From positions 1 through 64,000 of the forward strand of contig JAYWVB010000086.1 in the NCBI GenBank assembly GCA_039881045.1: DNA of 64,000 nucleotides, written 5' to 3'. Shown one piece after another: positions 24,243 to 35,320 of the stretch. This DNA comes from Chaetomium olivaceum (taxonomy: Eukaryota; Ascomycota; Sordariomycetes; Sordariales; Chaetomiaceae). Each line of letters opens with the position of its first letter. Within the stretch, counting starts at the first letter, position 1. The position numbers and the translations under genes are program-made. Below the pieces are notes generated by a model that was given only the letters and a program-made list of their open reading frames with translations, did not search any database and was not told the origin of the DNA.

Positions 24243-24891
24243 TGGGGGTAAGTGTACAAACTTGGTGTTAAGGGGAGTGTTGGGGGTTTTGTGGATGGTA
24301 GTAATAGTATACCCGGTGGTTTCAGCGCTTGACAGATCAATTTATGGTGTGGCTGTCCCGAAAGTATCAACTTGAAGCGAGCACGTCTGGTGTTAAGTGA
24401 ACGTAACCCCGTCCGACGTTGATATTTCTGTTGTTTTCGAAATATGGGTAGCATATAAATACGCCGGGAAAATCGAAGTGAAACCTTGATGAAGTTGGTT
24501 ACTGTAACTCGAGCGGAAAGAGGTTGCACCTTTGCCGACAACACAGTAACGGCCTGAAGCCCGGGTTTTGGTGATGCAGGTTCCAGCTCAGCTCACACAG
24601 TGTCCGAATCTGGGATCGAAATGGCCCAGATCGGCCAGAATCAGTGCCCCCACTGAGGTCCAGTTCTGGACCCACCCACCCCTGTGGCCTGGACTTTGCG
24701 CCACGACTCCAAATGACAGCTTGCAAGCGCGATCATGACCGCATCGAGCCAAATTCACAAAATTTACAGACGGCACCACAAACCGCCCCGCGACGAGGAG
24801 ACGCTTCAGACTTTACCAGTTTTTTTCTGAGCTGTGCCACTTCCATCACCAACCCTCCACAACTTCTGGATGAACCACACATAGCTCCAAA
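24243..24891. other. Intergenic region between permease and bos1
   Basis: No gene is seen. It contains the permease 3' end and the upstream region of the SNARE gene. Confidence 0.4.
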
Positions 24892-25791
24892 ATGGTGAGC
24901 TTTCTCCTACCCCGTTACCCCCTTTCTCAGACTTCCATGGACTGTACTTACCATCCGAAACCAACCCTCACAGAACACAACCTTCAACTCGGCGCTCAAG
25001 CAGCGCACCACCATCCGCAAAGACCTCTCAGCCTTATCGAGTCCACAAACAAGCGACGCCCCACAACCGCTCACCCCGGCGGCCCTCGGCTCGCTATCCG
25101 CCTCCCTAACCGCCTTCGCCCGCACCGTCGACGAGTACAACACGCTCGCGAAGCAAGAGCTCAACGCCACAAAACAGGACAAGGCCTTTGAGCGCATCCG
25201 CGACTTCCGCGCCGAGCTCGCCGACTTCCGCGCCCGCTTCGACGCCCTCAAGGCCGCGCGCGACGAGGCCGCCCACGCCGACAACCGTGCCGAGCTGCTC
25301 GGTCGGCGGCCGTTTGCCGCCGCAACCCCCGAGAACCCGTATGCCACCGCGGCCGCGACACCACCACCCACATCCTCTGCGTCGGGATATGGGATTGGGA
25401 TTGGGAGTAGTGCGAGGGGCCATGCGCGGACAACCAGCAGTGCCGAGGCCGGGGCCGGGCCGGGTCGATGTCGGGCGGGCTGGGCATGGGCAGCGGGGAT
25501 GCGGCGCGCGAGGGCCATGCGCTGCGGGAGCAGCAGTTCTTTGCTAACACCCACTCGGCGCTGGATGACTACATTGCGCGCGGCCAGGCGGTGCTGGGCG
25601 ACCTGGGCCAGCAGCGCGAGATGCTGAAATCGACGCAGCGGCGGCTGTACTCGGTCGGGAACACGCTGGGGATTTCGGGGGATACGATTCGGATGATTGA
25701 GCGGAGGGCGAAGCAGGATAAGTGGATTTTTGGGGCCGGCGTGGTGGTGTTTTTCTTGTTTTGCTGGCTCGTCATACATTTCCTGCGGTAG
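24892..25791 (+). CDS. bos1: Bos1-type SNARE (ER-Golgi transport), one frame break
   Basis: A Qb-SNARE of ER-to-Golgi vesicle fusion. The first exon is just the ATG (24892-24894), followed directly by GTGAGC. Exon 2 starts at 24974 after CTCACAG with NTTFNSALKQRTTIRKDL, a long N-terminal helical region. The C-terminal part (HALREQQFFANTHSALDDYI ... RRLYSVGNTLGISGDTIRMIERR) is a SNARE helix, closed by the tail anchor DKWIFGAGVVVFFLFCWLVI. The length is about 273 residues. The frame shifts by one base near 25455-25464 in GGGGCCGGGCCGGG, just before the SNARE motif. One added base restores a continuous protein, so I treat it as an error. The isolated ATG exon is inferred from the splice signals and the conserved start. 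Confidence 0.85.
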
Positions 25792-26054
25792 TTTGGAGAG
25801 GGTATGTGTGTGCGGTTGGTTGTTAGACGAGTGCTTGCTTGGTCATCTAGCGCGGAGTTTGGGCGTCGGTGTGGTGTTTGTTGGTTAATTGAAGTCTATC
25901 AGGCAGTTGATGCCAACCGTCTTCCCATCCCCGAACGCATTCGGTCTCCCTGTACAATATGTATGCAACTCATCCCCGAACAAAATACCCTACTACCCCC
26001 CCTCTTGCCCTCAACGCCCGTCCGCTAGCCCTTTTCACCACCCCCGTTCCTCAC

Positions 26055-27132
26055 TCACCCCTGCCGCAGCGAAATAGTAAACAGCACCTCCTCGGTGTCT
26101 CCACCTCCACCACCTCCGTCGTCGGCAAGACATGATTACTCGTGCTCATGCGCCCCCCAAACTGTGTCTCCCAGTCCCGCACATCCCACTCCAACCCCTT
26201 GGTGGTAATGCGACTCGGCCCGCCTATAGGCAGGAAGCCCACATACTTGCCCAAACACATCCCCACCACCACCACCACCACCACCACCCCCATAAACACT
26301 ACCCTCATCCCTCACGCGAATACGATGCCGGCCCGCCTTAAGCAAGAAGGTCAGGCTCTCCCCGCTAAACAGAAACATGCGCCCGTCGGCGTAGCGTGCG
26401 TCGGTTTGGAAGAGGTACAGGTGGTGCAGCTGGCTCAGGCCCTGGTCGACGCGCCCGCCTAGCCCGCCGATGGCGACTATGTCGAGGGGTTGGCTGTCAT
26501 CGTCGTGCTGGGGTTGGGGGTTGGAGCTGCTGGTGGCTGTGGTGCGGTAATGCTGTCGGATGTAGGCCACGGCCTTGCCAAAGTCGGTGGATTCCTGGTC
26601 TGAGTCGCGGATGACCTCTGTCTTGGGGCCGCCGGAGGCCTTGCGGGAATCGTAGTACGATTGTACAGAGGGGGTTAGGGAGTCGAGGTCGCCTATGATC
26701 ACGGCCAGGTCATCCTGGTAGGGGGTTAGAAGGCCGTATCAGGTAGGGGAACTGTGGGTGCCTTTCTGAATGCATGGGTGGTGGAGGGGAGCTTTACAAA
26801 ACTGGAGTCCCCGTGCTGGCCAGCTGCCTCGTAGAGGGCGTTTGCCCCGCCATCCGCTGCGATGCGGACTTGTGCTGTTTTTTTGTTAGGGGCCATACGC
26901 TCCTATCCTTCCCCCCTGTTTACTCTGCAAACGAACCATTGTCCCATAACCTCCGGGTGACATCGAGATGATGGAGGGGCTGGTTGAGCACGACCAGAGC
27001 AAATTTGCCCAAATTTGGGTTTGATGTGGTCTTGTTTCCGGTTTGTGGCCGGGGCCTTGATCAACTCTGCGGGGTTCCACTCAAATGTTCCAGAACGCAG
27101 GTCCTCTGCAGTGTTTCGTCGTGTCCGTTCAT
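26055..27132 (-). CDS. thi80: Thiamine pyrophosphokinase (Thi80-like), several frame breaks
   Basis: Converts thiamine and ATP to thiamine diphosphate. Protein pieces read in order: an N-terminal exon with FALVVLNQPLHHLDVTRRLW (about 27009-26941), an exon with RIAADGGANALYEAA (about 26880-26812), and a long exon from about 26725 with IIGDLDSL, DQESTDFGKA and GGLGGRVDQGLSQLHHLYL. The C-terminal substrate domain has a Gly10 insert (a GGT run at 26262-26288), then KYVGFLPIGGPSRITTKGLEWD. Introns use GTAAAG and a weak GTTCGT donor. The frame breaks at about 27008-27010, 26250-26252 and 26095-26098, with another probable shift near 27095-27110 behind the proposed ATG at 27130-27132. The first two are C3 runs. 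The true stop is taken as 26055-26057 (...SLRQG). Enzyme identity is firm, the N-terminus is not. Confidence 0.8.
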
Positions 27133-27446
27133 GATGCGAATGAGGTGTGTAAGTGGGGTTTGTGGAAGATGGGATGGTGTTGTCCGGTCTTTGAGCACTT
27201 TGAGACTAAGACAGTCAGCAGCGACGCAACAAGTGGGGCGGTAACACCAAAGCAGCATCCACAGTCTGTTGTGTAAGAGTCTAGAACAGTGTAAGTTAAA
27301 GCACATAATTTAGTTAATATTGCTTTTAGTGAGGCCAAGGAGGTGTGGCTGCCCTAGTGCTGGTTCCTTTGAACAAATGTATTGTATACATCAGATAACT
27401 CGGACACAGTAAACACACAAGGGCTATGACCACGGAGATACACTCC

Positions 27447-27690
27447 GAACAACGATCTAGTGACGTCTCCACTGACCTTGGTGGTTAGCCTCGTCCTCTC
27501 TGATCTTTGACTTCATAGCTCGGGTGACGAAGTGCGTGGCTGGCTAGCATCTGATAGACGATGGTCCCGAACAACGGCCCTGTAAAATCTCCACTGACCC
27601 TGCTTGTAACGCTCGTCCTCTCTCAACTTTGACTTTGTAGCCCTGGATGACCAAGATCACAGCTGGCTGGACTGACGATGGACCACGGGC
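27447..27690. repeat. Diverged tandem duplication, 122-base period
   Basis: Two copies of about 122 bases start with GAACAACG at 27447 and 27569. They share TCTCCACTGACC, GCTCGTCCTCTCT-like and TTTGACTT blocks at matching spacing, with many substitutions. The array lies between the start of the thiamine pyrophosphokinase gene and the promoter of the gene at 27897. Confidence 0.65.
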
Positions 27691-27896
27691 TGAACGTCGT
27701 CCGCTAGGCTCAACAACCGAGAGTCGTCCCAAGCTGACCTCGTCAATTCCGCACTTATAAAATCCAGTCATCCATCAACCCACCCAGTCTTCCTCTTTCT
27801 TTCCCCATTTCACCAGCATTCGTCTCCCCTCCATCTTTTGCTGTCCTTTGTCCATAACTTTCAACCAACCTGACTCCTAGACGACACACCGAGCCC

Positions 27897-29261
27897 ATGG
27901 ATCACCACAGAGCGACAGCACAGGAGGCGTATCGCTTCCTCGAAGCCTCCTGGCGAGGAGCCACCCGGGTGGGCCAAGCCACCTTCAAGACCGCACGGCG
28001 GCTGCACGCCGTTGTGACCGAGACCAACGGGCCGACCGATAACCCCGTCGGGTGGGACGTCGCCCTCCGCACCACCCTGCAAGAGGCAGGACGGGTAGGC
28101 CGGCTCGCCCTCGAGAGCGCGCAGCACCACGCCCGCGCCGCGCTCTCATCCAGAGACCCCTCGCCGCGGCCCATTGACGACGGGTGGCAGGTGGTCCAAG
28201 ACGCCGACGCCGACCCCACAGCAGCGGCGACGAAGCCGCCGAGCTCAACGACCGCTGGGACGACAACGGCGCGCTGTTCGACGACGAGCCCCTCGCCGGC
28301 GGCTACACCCTGGCGGACCTCGAGTCGGACTCCGACAGCGACTCCGCCGGCGACGGCCACCCCTCTTCCTCTTCTTCGTCCTCCTCCTCCGAGGAATTAC
28401 CGCCCCCGCCCCCCCACCCTCCTCCACCCGCCGAGTCTCTGCGCCGCCGCGCAACGCATTCCGCCAGAGACCCTCCACGCCCGCACCACCCGCCTTCCCG
28501 CCGGCAACACGCGAGCCAGCGCCGCAGCAGCACGCCCGCCGCTCGCACCGCCCTCGCCAGGAGAACTCCGACCACTCCAGCAGGCCGTCGTCGACCACGG
28601 GGCACAACCAACTGCCCACGTCCACGCCGACACCGACGCCGAGGTCGACAACAGCTCCAGCTCCCCGGCGCAACCCCCCACCCCTGACGTCACCGCAACC
28701 ACAGCTGCAACAACACCGGCCCGCCCCCCGCTCGACTCGTCCATCATCAACTCGCCCTCCGCCCGCTGCCACTACTACCGACGACGACGACAACGCCAGC
28801 CCTGCTTCACTCCCCCACCGCACCACACCCCCGGCGCCGGTGCCGGTGCCGGTGCCGGACGATACAGCCAAGCACCAGGCGGCGGCGGGAGGACCAGCTC
28901 GGCGACGAATCCACCCCCACCCTCACGACCACCGCCGGCCGGCGCCGGTCGTCTGCCGTCTTCGTTGATCAGCGACAGCGACAGGGACAGGAACCGGGGC
29001 CGGGACAGGGATAGGCTGGTGCCAACGCGTATGAGCGGGGGACGAGCGGGCGGCAGCGGCAGCGGCGGCGGCGGTGGTAGTGGTAGTGGTAGCAGCGGTG
29101 GTAGTGGTAGCAGAGGTGGACTGAGTCAGGCATTGCCGGGGTTGGGGCCGACACCACCCATGTGGACGCCAGAGGTGGGGTACGATAGGGTGGACGGCGG
29201 GTTGAGGGGGAGGCTTGCAGAGGTGGTCCGGCGGGCGCGGGGTGGTGGCGGTGGGGAGTAG
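27897..29261 (+). CDS. Low-complexity protein of unknown function
   Basis: A 454-codon frame begins MDHHRATAQEAYRFLEAS. The first 100 or so residues look like a folded, helical region (about 27897-28195). After about 28218 a second frame gives a more protein-like sequence (DDNGALFDDEPLAGGYTLADL, then an acidic Asp-Ser repeat and a Ser run) up to about 28440. After that the first frame resumes with Pro-, Gly-Ser- and Arg-Asp-rich stretches to 29261. Two compensating single-base errors in C/G runs would explain this; alternatively the original frame is correct. The promoter side contains a CT-rich leader at 27780-27890. No family recognised. The high GC content makes all frames stay open, so only the N-terminal part is well supported. 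Confidence 0.5.
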   Translation: MDHHRATAQEAYRFLEASWRGATRVGQATFKTARRLHAVVTETNGPTDNPVGWDVALRTTLQEAGRVGRLALESAQHHARAALSSRDPSPRPIDDGWQVVQDADADPTAAATKPPSSTTAGTTTARCSTTSPSPAATPWRTSSRTPTATPPATATPLPLLRPPPPRNYRPRPPTLLHPPSLCAAAQRIPPETLHARTTRLPAGNTRASAAAARPPLAPPSPGELRPLQQAVVDHGAQPTAHVHADTDAEVDNSSSSPAQPPTPDVTATTAATTPARPPLDSSIINSPSARCHYYRRRRQRQPCFTPPPHHTPGAGAGAGAGRYSQAPGGGGRTSSATNPPPPSRPPPAGAGRLPSSLISDSDRDRNRGRDRDRLVPTRMSGGRAGGSGSGGGGGSGSGSSGGSGSRGGLSQALPGLGPTPPMWTPEVGYDRVDGGLRGRLAEVVRRARGGGGGE

Positions 29262-29695
29262 GGCGGCGGCGGCGGCGGCGAGGGTGAGGAAGGACTGTTG
29301 GTCGTTGCGGTTGAGACGGGTTGGGGAGCTGGAGGTGCTATGAGGGGAGGGGCGGGGCCTAATTGGTGTGAATTTGGTGACATTATAGGTATATGTAGGA
29401 CGGCCGGAGGAGGGTTCGGACATACAACGGCGGCAGTTGGGACGGAGAATCTTTATCAGTGGAAGAGACGTTGGGGCGGGTGAGGAGGGCTGTTAGGGCG
29501 TTGTTGACTTCTTGTCGTTTGGCGTTTATCGGGGGGATGGTGGTTTGTCAAGGCGGCGTTTTGGTCAGCGTGTTAGATACCCAGGTATGAACTACCTCTG
29601 AAGCAAGGAAATGGAAGTGTCTGTGAATCGTGTATGAACGGGTCTTCTGTGATCGGTCAGTGTGGGTAACCTCGAGTGCCGCTGCGCAGAACGGC
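29262..29695. other. Short intergenic region
   Basis: G-rich plus strand with no supported gene. It separates the low-complexity gene from the weak candidate frame at 29696. Confidence 0.35.
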
Positions 29696-30130
29696 ATGGT
29701 TGACACTGATAACGATATCGAGATTGAGATGGAAAGTGACAATCAAGTCGACATCGACACGGGGGCCGATACCCATTTGCTGCACTTCCAGGTTCAAGTT
29801 GTCCTCTCATTGACGAGTCCGCCTTCAACACAGCCCACTACTAGGTACGTATCCGTCAAGGTAGAAATTCCCAACCATTCAAGGGACGTTGATATCCATC
29901 TGGGTCTCTACTGTGGTAGAATACCCGACTGCTCGGTCATCTTTATGAGTCCTTCGGATGTGACAGGGTCAAAATGCTGTCAAGTGATCAGGGAGAAGCT
30001 GTGGCATCACATGCTAAAGGGTCTGAAACCGACTGCGTCGTCCCCGACATCGATTCCGCAGTGGGTAACGGACCCGATAGAGAAAAATATCGCTTACTAC
30101 GCCGAACATGGTGTCGCGATTCTTAAATGA
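29696..30130 (+). CDS. Hypothetical protein, weak candidate
   Basis: A 144-codon frame starting MVDTDNDIEIEMESDNQ, with an acidic start and then alternating beta-like segments (LLHFQVQVVLSL, YVSVKVEI, HLGLYCGR). The composition is balanced and unlike the GC-driven shadow frames nearby, which is the only support. An in-frame ATG 66 bases upstream (29630) could be used. No motif, no family, no clear splice sites. It could also be a random frame. Confidence 0.3.
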   Translation: MVDTDNDIEIEMESDNQVDIDTGADTHLLHFQVQVVLSLTSPPSTQPTTRYVSVKVEIPNHSRDVDIHLGLYCGRIPDCSVIFMSPSDVTGSKCCQVIREKLWHHMLKGLKPTASSPTSIPQWVTDPIEKNIAYYAEHGVAILK

Positions 30131-30603
30131 GATGTCACTCGATCGGAAGAATGACCACCATGAGCTCGGGTTGTGTGACTCTGTCGTGGTTGCTAGCTTC
30201 CCCTGCTGGTCTTGCCCTGCCTTCCCCATGCAATACACTCTTCGATGCTCCGTTTATCGTCGCCAAGTCCAGCGCCTTTCCAGAACTCAACGGGATTTTG
30301 CGAGTTCAATTCGCTTTTTGTGGTAAAATGGGAAAAGCAACATCGGGCAAGCACAGCTTGAAGAGAGCTCCTCTGGGAAGTGGGGCTCTATTACCCCAGT
30401 CATTGGCCAATCCACTCGCCCGGGAAATTCCCGGTTTGGCGGCGACAGCTTCGCCAGAAATTTTGGCGCATTCCAAGCAGCTGCTTACAAACTTGGATCT
30501 GGGAGGGTTGCGGCGGCCACCTTCGTTTCGCGTTCCGTATTTCTGTCTCGTTTTCCTTTGCCTTCGTGTCTTCACGATATCTAGTCTTTAGAATCTAGGC
30601 AAA
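30131..30603. other. Upstream region of mia40
   Basis: No gene is seen. A CT-rich tract at 30535-30595 directly before the Mia40 ATG looks like a fungal 5' leader. Confidence 0.4.
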
Positions 30604-31575
30604 ATGTACCGCACAGCTCTCCGATCAGCGCCTAGCGCGTTGCGCGCAGCAAGGCCCACGCTTGCTTCCGGCTCTCGGCGCTTCGCATCAACTACCACCC
30701 AGACGAGCAGGAAGGGAACATGGAAGGGGACTGCGTTCCGATGGGGTCTCGCCGCCGCCGCTGTATACTTCTACAACACCAGTCCCATCTTCGCCGATGA
30801 GCTGCCTCGTGCGTCACATTCGCCCTGACCAGCTACCTCTGTCTCCCCATACTAACCAGCCCCAGCCCAAGTCGGCCCTGCGCCCGCCCACTTTTCCGAT
30901 GCCGACCTTCCCACCGTCGAGGCCATGATCGAGGAGAAGCGTCGCCAAGTAGCCGCCGCCGCCCCGCCACCCCCGCCAAAGCCGACGAAGCCGGTAGAAG
31001 AGAAACTAGACGAAGCGAAATCGGAAAAGACTCAAGAAACGAAACCCGCAGTAATAGAGAAGGCGGCGGATGCGGCGGAGGTACCGGTTGCGGCGGACGC
31101 TCCGGAACCCGGCTCGCCCGAGGCCCTAGAGCAGGAAGCTGCACAACAGGGTGCCTTCGACCCGGAGACGGGGGAGATCAACTGGGGCTGCCCGTGCCTG
31201 GGCGGCATGGCTGACGGCCCTTGCGGCGAGGAGTTCAAGGCGGCCTTTAGCTGCTTCGTCTACTCCAAGGACGAGCCCAAGGGGATGGACTGCGTGGACA
31301 AGTTCCAGTACGTATTTGGCAAGCAAAGATGGCAGAGCCAAACGGCTGGCTAACATATCGTCTTAAGGCACATGCAGGATTGCTTCCGAAAATACCCCGA
31401 GATCTACGGCTCCGAACTGACCGAAGACGACGAGGAGGAGAACGCCCAGGCTCAGGAGGTCGCCAAGGAGATCAAGACAAATGAGGAGACAGCAACCCCA
31501 CCGCAAAAGGCAGCAGATGCCACACCAAAGGAAGCCGCAGATGCGACCGAGGCGAATAAGGGAAAGAAGCAATAA
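30604..31575 (+). CDS. mia40: Mia40, mitochondrial intermembrane-space oxidoreductase
   Basis: Central disulfide-introducing import receptor of the mitochondrial intermembrane space. Exons 30604-30808, 30866-31307 and 31368-31575 give 284 residues with no frame problems. The N-terminus is a basic presequence (MYRTALRSAPSALRAARP), followed by one membrane anchor near FRWGLAAAAVYFYNTSP, as in fungal Mia40. A Pro/Lys/Glu-rich linker leads to the core: the redox-active CPC in INWGCPCLGGMADGPC, then two CX9C pairs (CGEEFKAAFSC and CVDKFQHMQDC), the second created across the intron at 31308-31367. The acidic, Ala/Glu-rich tail is typical of filamentous fungi. The splice sites fit exactly (GTGCGT/CCCCAG and GTACGT/CTTAAG). 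Confidence 0.95.
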
Positions 31576-32457
31576 ATAATACTAAAGGCAGACGTCCTTG
31601 AACCTGTACAACAACCCCGATGCGGGCAGGGCGAAGGAGCATACCGGTGTTGAGTTGGGGTCGCGTGAGCTTTGAGCGCATCCCGTACGACGCTCATGTA
31701 CTTTATACCATGTAAGACCGTTAGAGCCGTTACTGTAGACCATTCTTCTCCAGTTGCGGCCATCATGAATCGTGTCCATAGTTGTGGTTGTATGTTTACT
31801 CAGTAAAAGGGCTCCTCGGAATAGGTACGTGTGTACATACAGATCTGTACACACAGCACCTACCTTAGTTAGGCAGCATAGGGTCACAATAATGATTCAA
31901 GGGAGTTACAGTAGTTAACGGTTTTCAGACAGTTGGGCAGATATTCAGGGGAGACACCAAGCCAAGGTAAAACCGTCAAAAAAGCATCTCACTTGGCTCT
32001 TGGCATTCGGCTTTCAGCACTCGCGAGCTCGCTAAGCGAGCCGCCGACGTCATTACCACTGGGGTCTTTGGCTGCCCCGCTCGAACAACTCAGAGCCTTG
32101 GATGCAACCATCTGCTGCCCAAGGTGTGCGACGGGAGAGGTTTGGCTCTGAGGTCACTGGCCGGGCACTGGCCGGGCAGGCAGGTAGGGCAGCTGGTACC
32201 CAGCCCGGTTTTACCCATCACATGTGGCTGCCACCCGCCCTATTTCTTCCTTCTGTTCGGTTGAACACCGTGACCTTGCCCAATCCCATCACGAAATCAC
32301 GAAATCTCGGAATCTCGATTTGATCATCATCGAGTCCGTGCAACAAAAGTTACAAAACAATTGCTGCATTTCCATCAGCTTGATTCCTTAATCGCAGCCA
32401 TCAGCAAGACAGCAAGCACAGAGAAGTTCAATCTTTTTCTCGCACAAATCCAACAAA
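31576..32457. other. Intergenic region between mia40 and the OM14-like gene
   Basis: No coding frame of note. The last 60 bases form the leader of the OM14-like gene, ending in the A that starts its split ATG. Confidence 0.4.
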
Positions 32458-33434
32458 AGTAAGTCAGGCACCGACTCCCCAAGTTTCTCGTTTTGCATTG
32501 GCGTTTACACCCCGTACCTGCGTTTGTGACCACCAACAACAACAAACCAACTAACCCACCAACCCCTCACAGTGTCTTATGCCGAGGTCGCGTCCAAGGG
32601 GGCCAAGCAGACGCCAGAGGAGGTAAATACAGTCCAGTCCAGTCCAGTCCAGTCCTGCCCCGCCATACTCTACCCATGCCCATGGCCACGACCACTCTTA
32701 ACCCACCCCACCACCCCTCCCCCTTTATCATCTCTGTGATGACCCAGGCAAGACACGCCCCGCTAACACCCATACCCCCTCCCCCCTCTCACAGGCCGCC
32801 GCCCCCCAACCCCCGCAAGTCCAAGTCGACGGCGTGGCCTCGTCCACGGGCTCGCTGATCGACGTCGACCACCCCTCGGTGCACACGGTGCCCTCGGACT
32901 TTGAGTCGCAGGAGATCCAGACCGAGACGCAGGCGTCGCGCGTCGAGCGCGAGGAGGAGCAGGAGGAGGAAGCCGCCGCCGCCCGCGCCCGCGCCGAGGC
33001 CGCCGAGGCCGCGAACAAGAAGAGAAGCGCGTCGCCGAGGAGGCCGCGGCCAAGAAGCGCCGCGCCGAGGGCTGGTTGGCGAGGCACCTCGATGGGATGA
33101 AGGCCGGCGGTGCGGGCGCCGCCGTGTCGATCGCAAATATTGTGGCCGTCGTGGGCCTGAGCGGTTTCCTTGGGTTTAAGGCGTGGGGCTTGTACGACCG
33201 GGGCCGGTTGGGGTGGAAGGAGGCGGGCCTTGGGCTGGGGGTGTTGAGCGCTGTGGGTGTGGTGGAGGGCGTGTTTCTGAAGTGAGTTTCTCGTCTACTT
33301 TCTCTTCCCCCCCCCCCCTTCCCCCTTTCCCCCTTTTTGTGCGTTTCGGGTTCATGGCCCTCCTTGTCAAGTTTGAGGCTAACGGTGCGGCGTGGTGTAG
33401 CTACTTCTCTAAGGCCAAGGGCAAGGACCACTAG
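32458..33434 (+). CDS. OM14-like mitochondrial outer-membrane protein, split start codon
   Basis: Resembles the fungal OM14 family of mitochondrial outer-membrane proteins. The model has the A of the start codon at 32458, a GTAAGT intron to 32572, then TG at 32573, giving MSYAEVASKGAKQTPEE. Further exons are 32795-33281 and 33401-33434, about 190 residues. Middle: SLIDVDHPSVHTVPSDFE and a Glu/Ala-rich coiled region. C-terminus: hydrophobic segments around ANIVAVVGLSGFLGFKAW and GLGVLSAVGVVEGVFL, ending in a basic KAKGKDH tail. The frame breaks once near 33019-33025 (AAGAAGAGAAG, one G apparently missing); the following frame continues EKRVAEEAAAKKRRAEGW. An internal ATG at 32579 is out of frame, supporting the split start. 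The family call is from memory of conserved blocks. Confidence 0.68.
32631..32655. repeat. AGTCC pentanucleotide microsatellite in an intron
   Basis: Five tandem copies of AGTCC lie just inside the second intron of the OM14-like gene, eight bases after the GT donor. Confidence 0.9.
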
Positions 33435-35320
33435 TCACTCAGCCAAGTTCACCAACACAACCGCCCTTCTCGATGGAGATGACAAATAAGGATAGTTCAT
33501 TCCGGTCACGGTTCGTTCGGTTTCCTGGGTTCGGTTGATGGCGACGCGGATTACCAATCTCTCTTCTCCGACATTCTCATCTCTTCTCGGGCGTTTTGTT
33601 ATTTCCGTCCACAGCCGTGTATCTGCCCTCGCATCATGGCGTTGTTAAGCTCGGAATTTGACTTCTTACATGACCCACAAAATGTGCCTAATCACGGGGT
33701 TTATGCGAAGCAGGATGCGTTCTAGGCCCCCCAACACACTGATCTGTCCTCACCGGGTAGGGGCTTGAGCAGTGGCATGTAGTGCCACCATGCGGCTTGG
33801 CTTGACGTGGATCATAACGGTGGCGTATGCTGATCTCATCCATTTATAAACCCCTTTGGGCACTGAGGGACGATCTTCTACATATAGAGCCGTCCACAAG
33901 GACGACGCTTCAACACAGCACCCGCTTTTGTGGCCGAGGCTCACTTTATTCCAAATGCGCTCAACCGCCAAACGCCCTGCATCAACACAGGAAATCCACC
34001 AGGAACACGAGGCTTTACACGTCACCTCCGCCCCCAACTGGATCGACATGGCACTGCAACACCACCGCCAGTACCATGGTCCCGGCGTCTGCTGTGTGCT
34101 GTGTGAAATGGTCTCCGGATCGACAACGTACGTGGGCTGTATTTCTTATTTGGGAGTAATTTTACCGTATCTGACTGTGTTTCCTCGACTCGCATTTGAT
34201 CCTCCAACCTAAGACAACACGGCAGAAACGCGAAAGTTCCCGCCTACGAGGCTCAGCCATACATATAGATATGTTTACGAGAGGATTGTTGCCACATAGT
34301 CGAAGGATTAAAAAAAAAAAGCGGCACTGAGACATTCTCCGCTTCCGCCGGGCGGTGACACATCGTTCTATGATGATGACAGGACCGGACTTCGAGAAGG
34401 GCGGTAATGGAACACAAACAGCGGCATTCAGGCGGCGCGGGCCCTAAAACTCTCCGACAAACTAAGCATGCCACGCCCGCCATCTTGGTAGCACAACTGG
34501 GGATTTTCTGTGAAACTAAATTGGGTGCGAACAAGTTGACTGGCTGGGCCAAAGCCGGCGGCTTTGTAGCCTGGGCGCATGAGGGGGATGAGGGGATTGA
34601 TGACCACCATTTCTCATTCGCTGATTAACGGAGCTACAGCAGCCAAGGGGCACGCTGTTTCTCCGGCGCTTTTGATTCTTTTGTATGCTTTTGGTCTCAA
34701 GAAGCTAGCTGGCTAAACACCGAAAACGCTAGCAGCCCCAGCTTCGGTATACTAGCGAATGGGTCTATCTTTCGCGCTGATGTCCGTTTTGGGCCCTCCA
34801 GGGTGGCGGATGGACGTCTGCACCACCACGGTTGGGGTTGTATGATCATGCAGCAAGGGGAGCTACTTGGGTTCGGCGCAACCTTAACGGAGCCTCCCAG
34901 TGAAACGCGGCCTGCCCGAGGGGGGGAGACCCGCAGGCGCCACTCCTCGGCGGACGCGGTTCCGGGCAAATCATTCGTTTTGTTGCACGGCAACTGCCGA
35001 ATAAGACTGCTCTTACACCGGATGAGAGACACGCAGAGGCGCATGCGGCCGAATTGACGGGCCCGTTGCTCTCAGCCCTATGGGGCAGGAGGCGGAGCCA
35101 TAGGATGAGTCCCTTGCCCTCTCGGTATTAACGCGCCCCCTGGCTCCTCCGTCAGTCACTCTTCCCCACGAATCACAGTGGTACGGTGTCATTGGGAGTC
35201 ATGTATGTCTTATAGCCCCACGCGGGCTCTTCTCTCAGTTCTCCTGGTTCTCGGGACTGGACACGGATTCACAGATTCTTGTTCCGTAGTTCGCCAGCAC
35301 CTACTTACCCCGTACACACA
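33435..35320. other. Intergenic region, about 1.9 kb
   Basis: No supported gene. Overlapping plus frames at 33827-34212 lack motifs and splice support. An A12 tract occurs near 34310. The final part is the upstream region of the Zn2Cys6 gene. Confidence 0.4.

Noticed and set aside
28245..28871. Minus-strand 208-codon frame opposite the low-complexity gene
   Set aside because: Gly/Arg/Val-rich antisense shadow of a GC-rich plus-strand gene.
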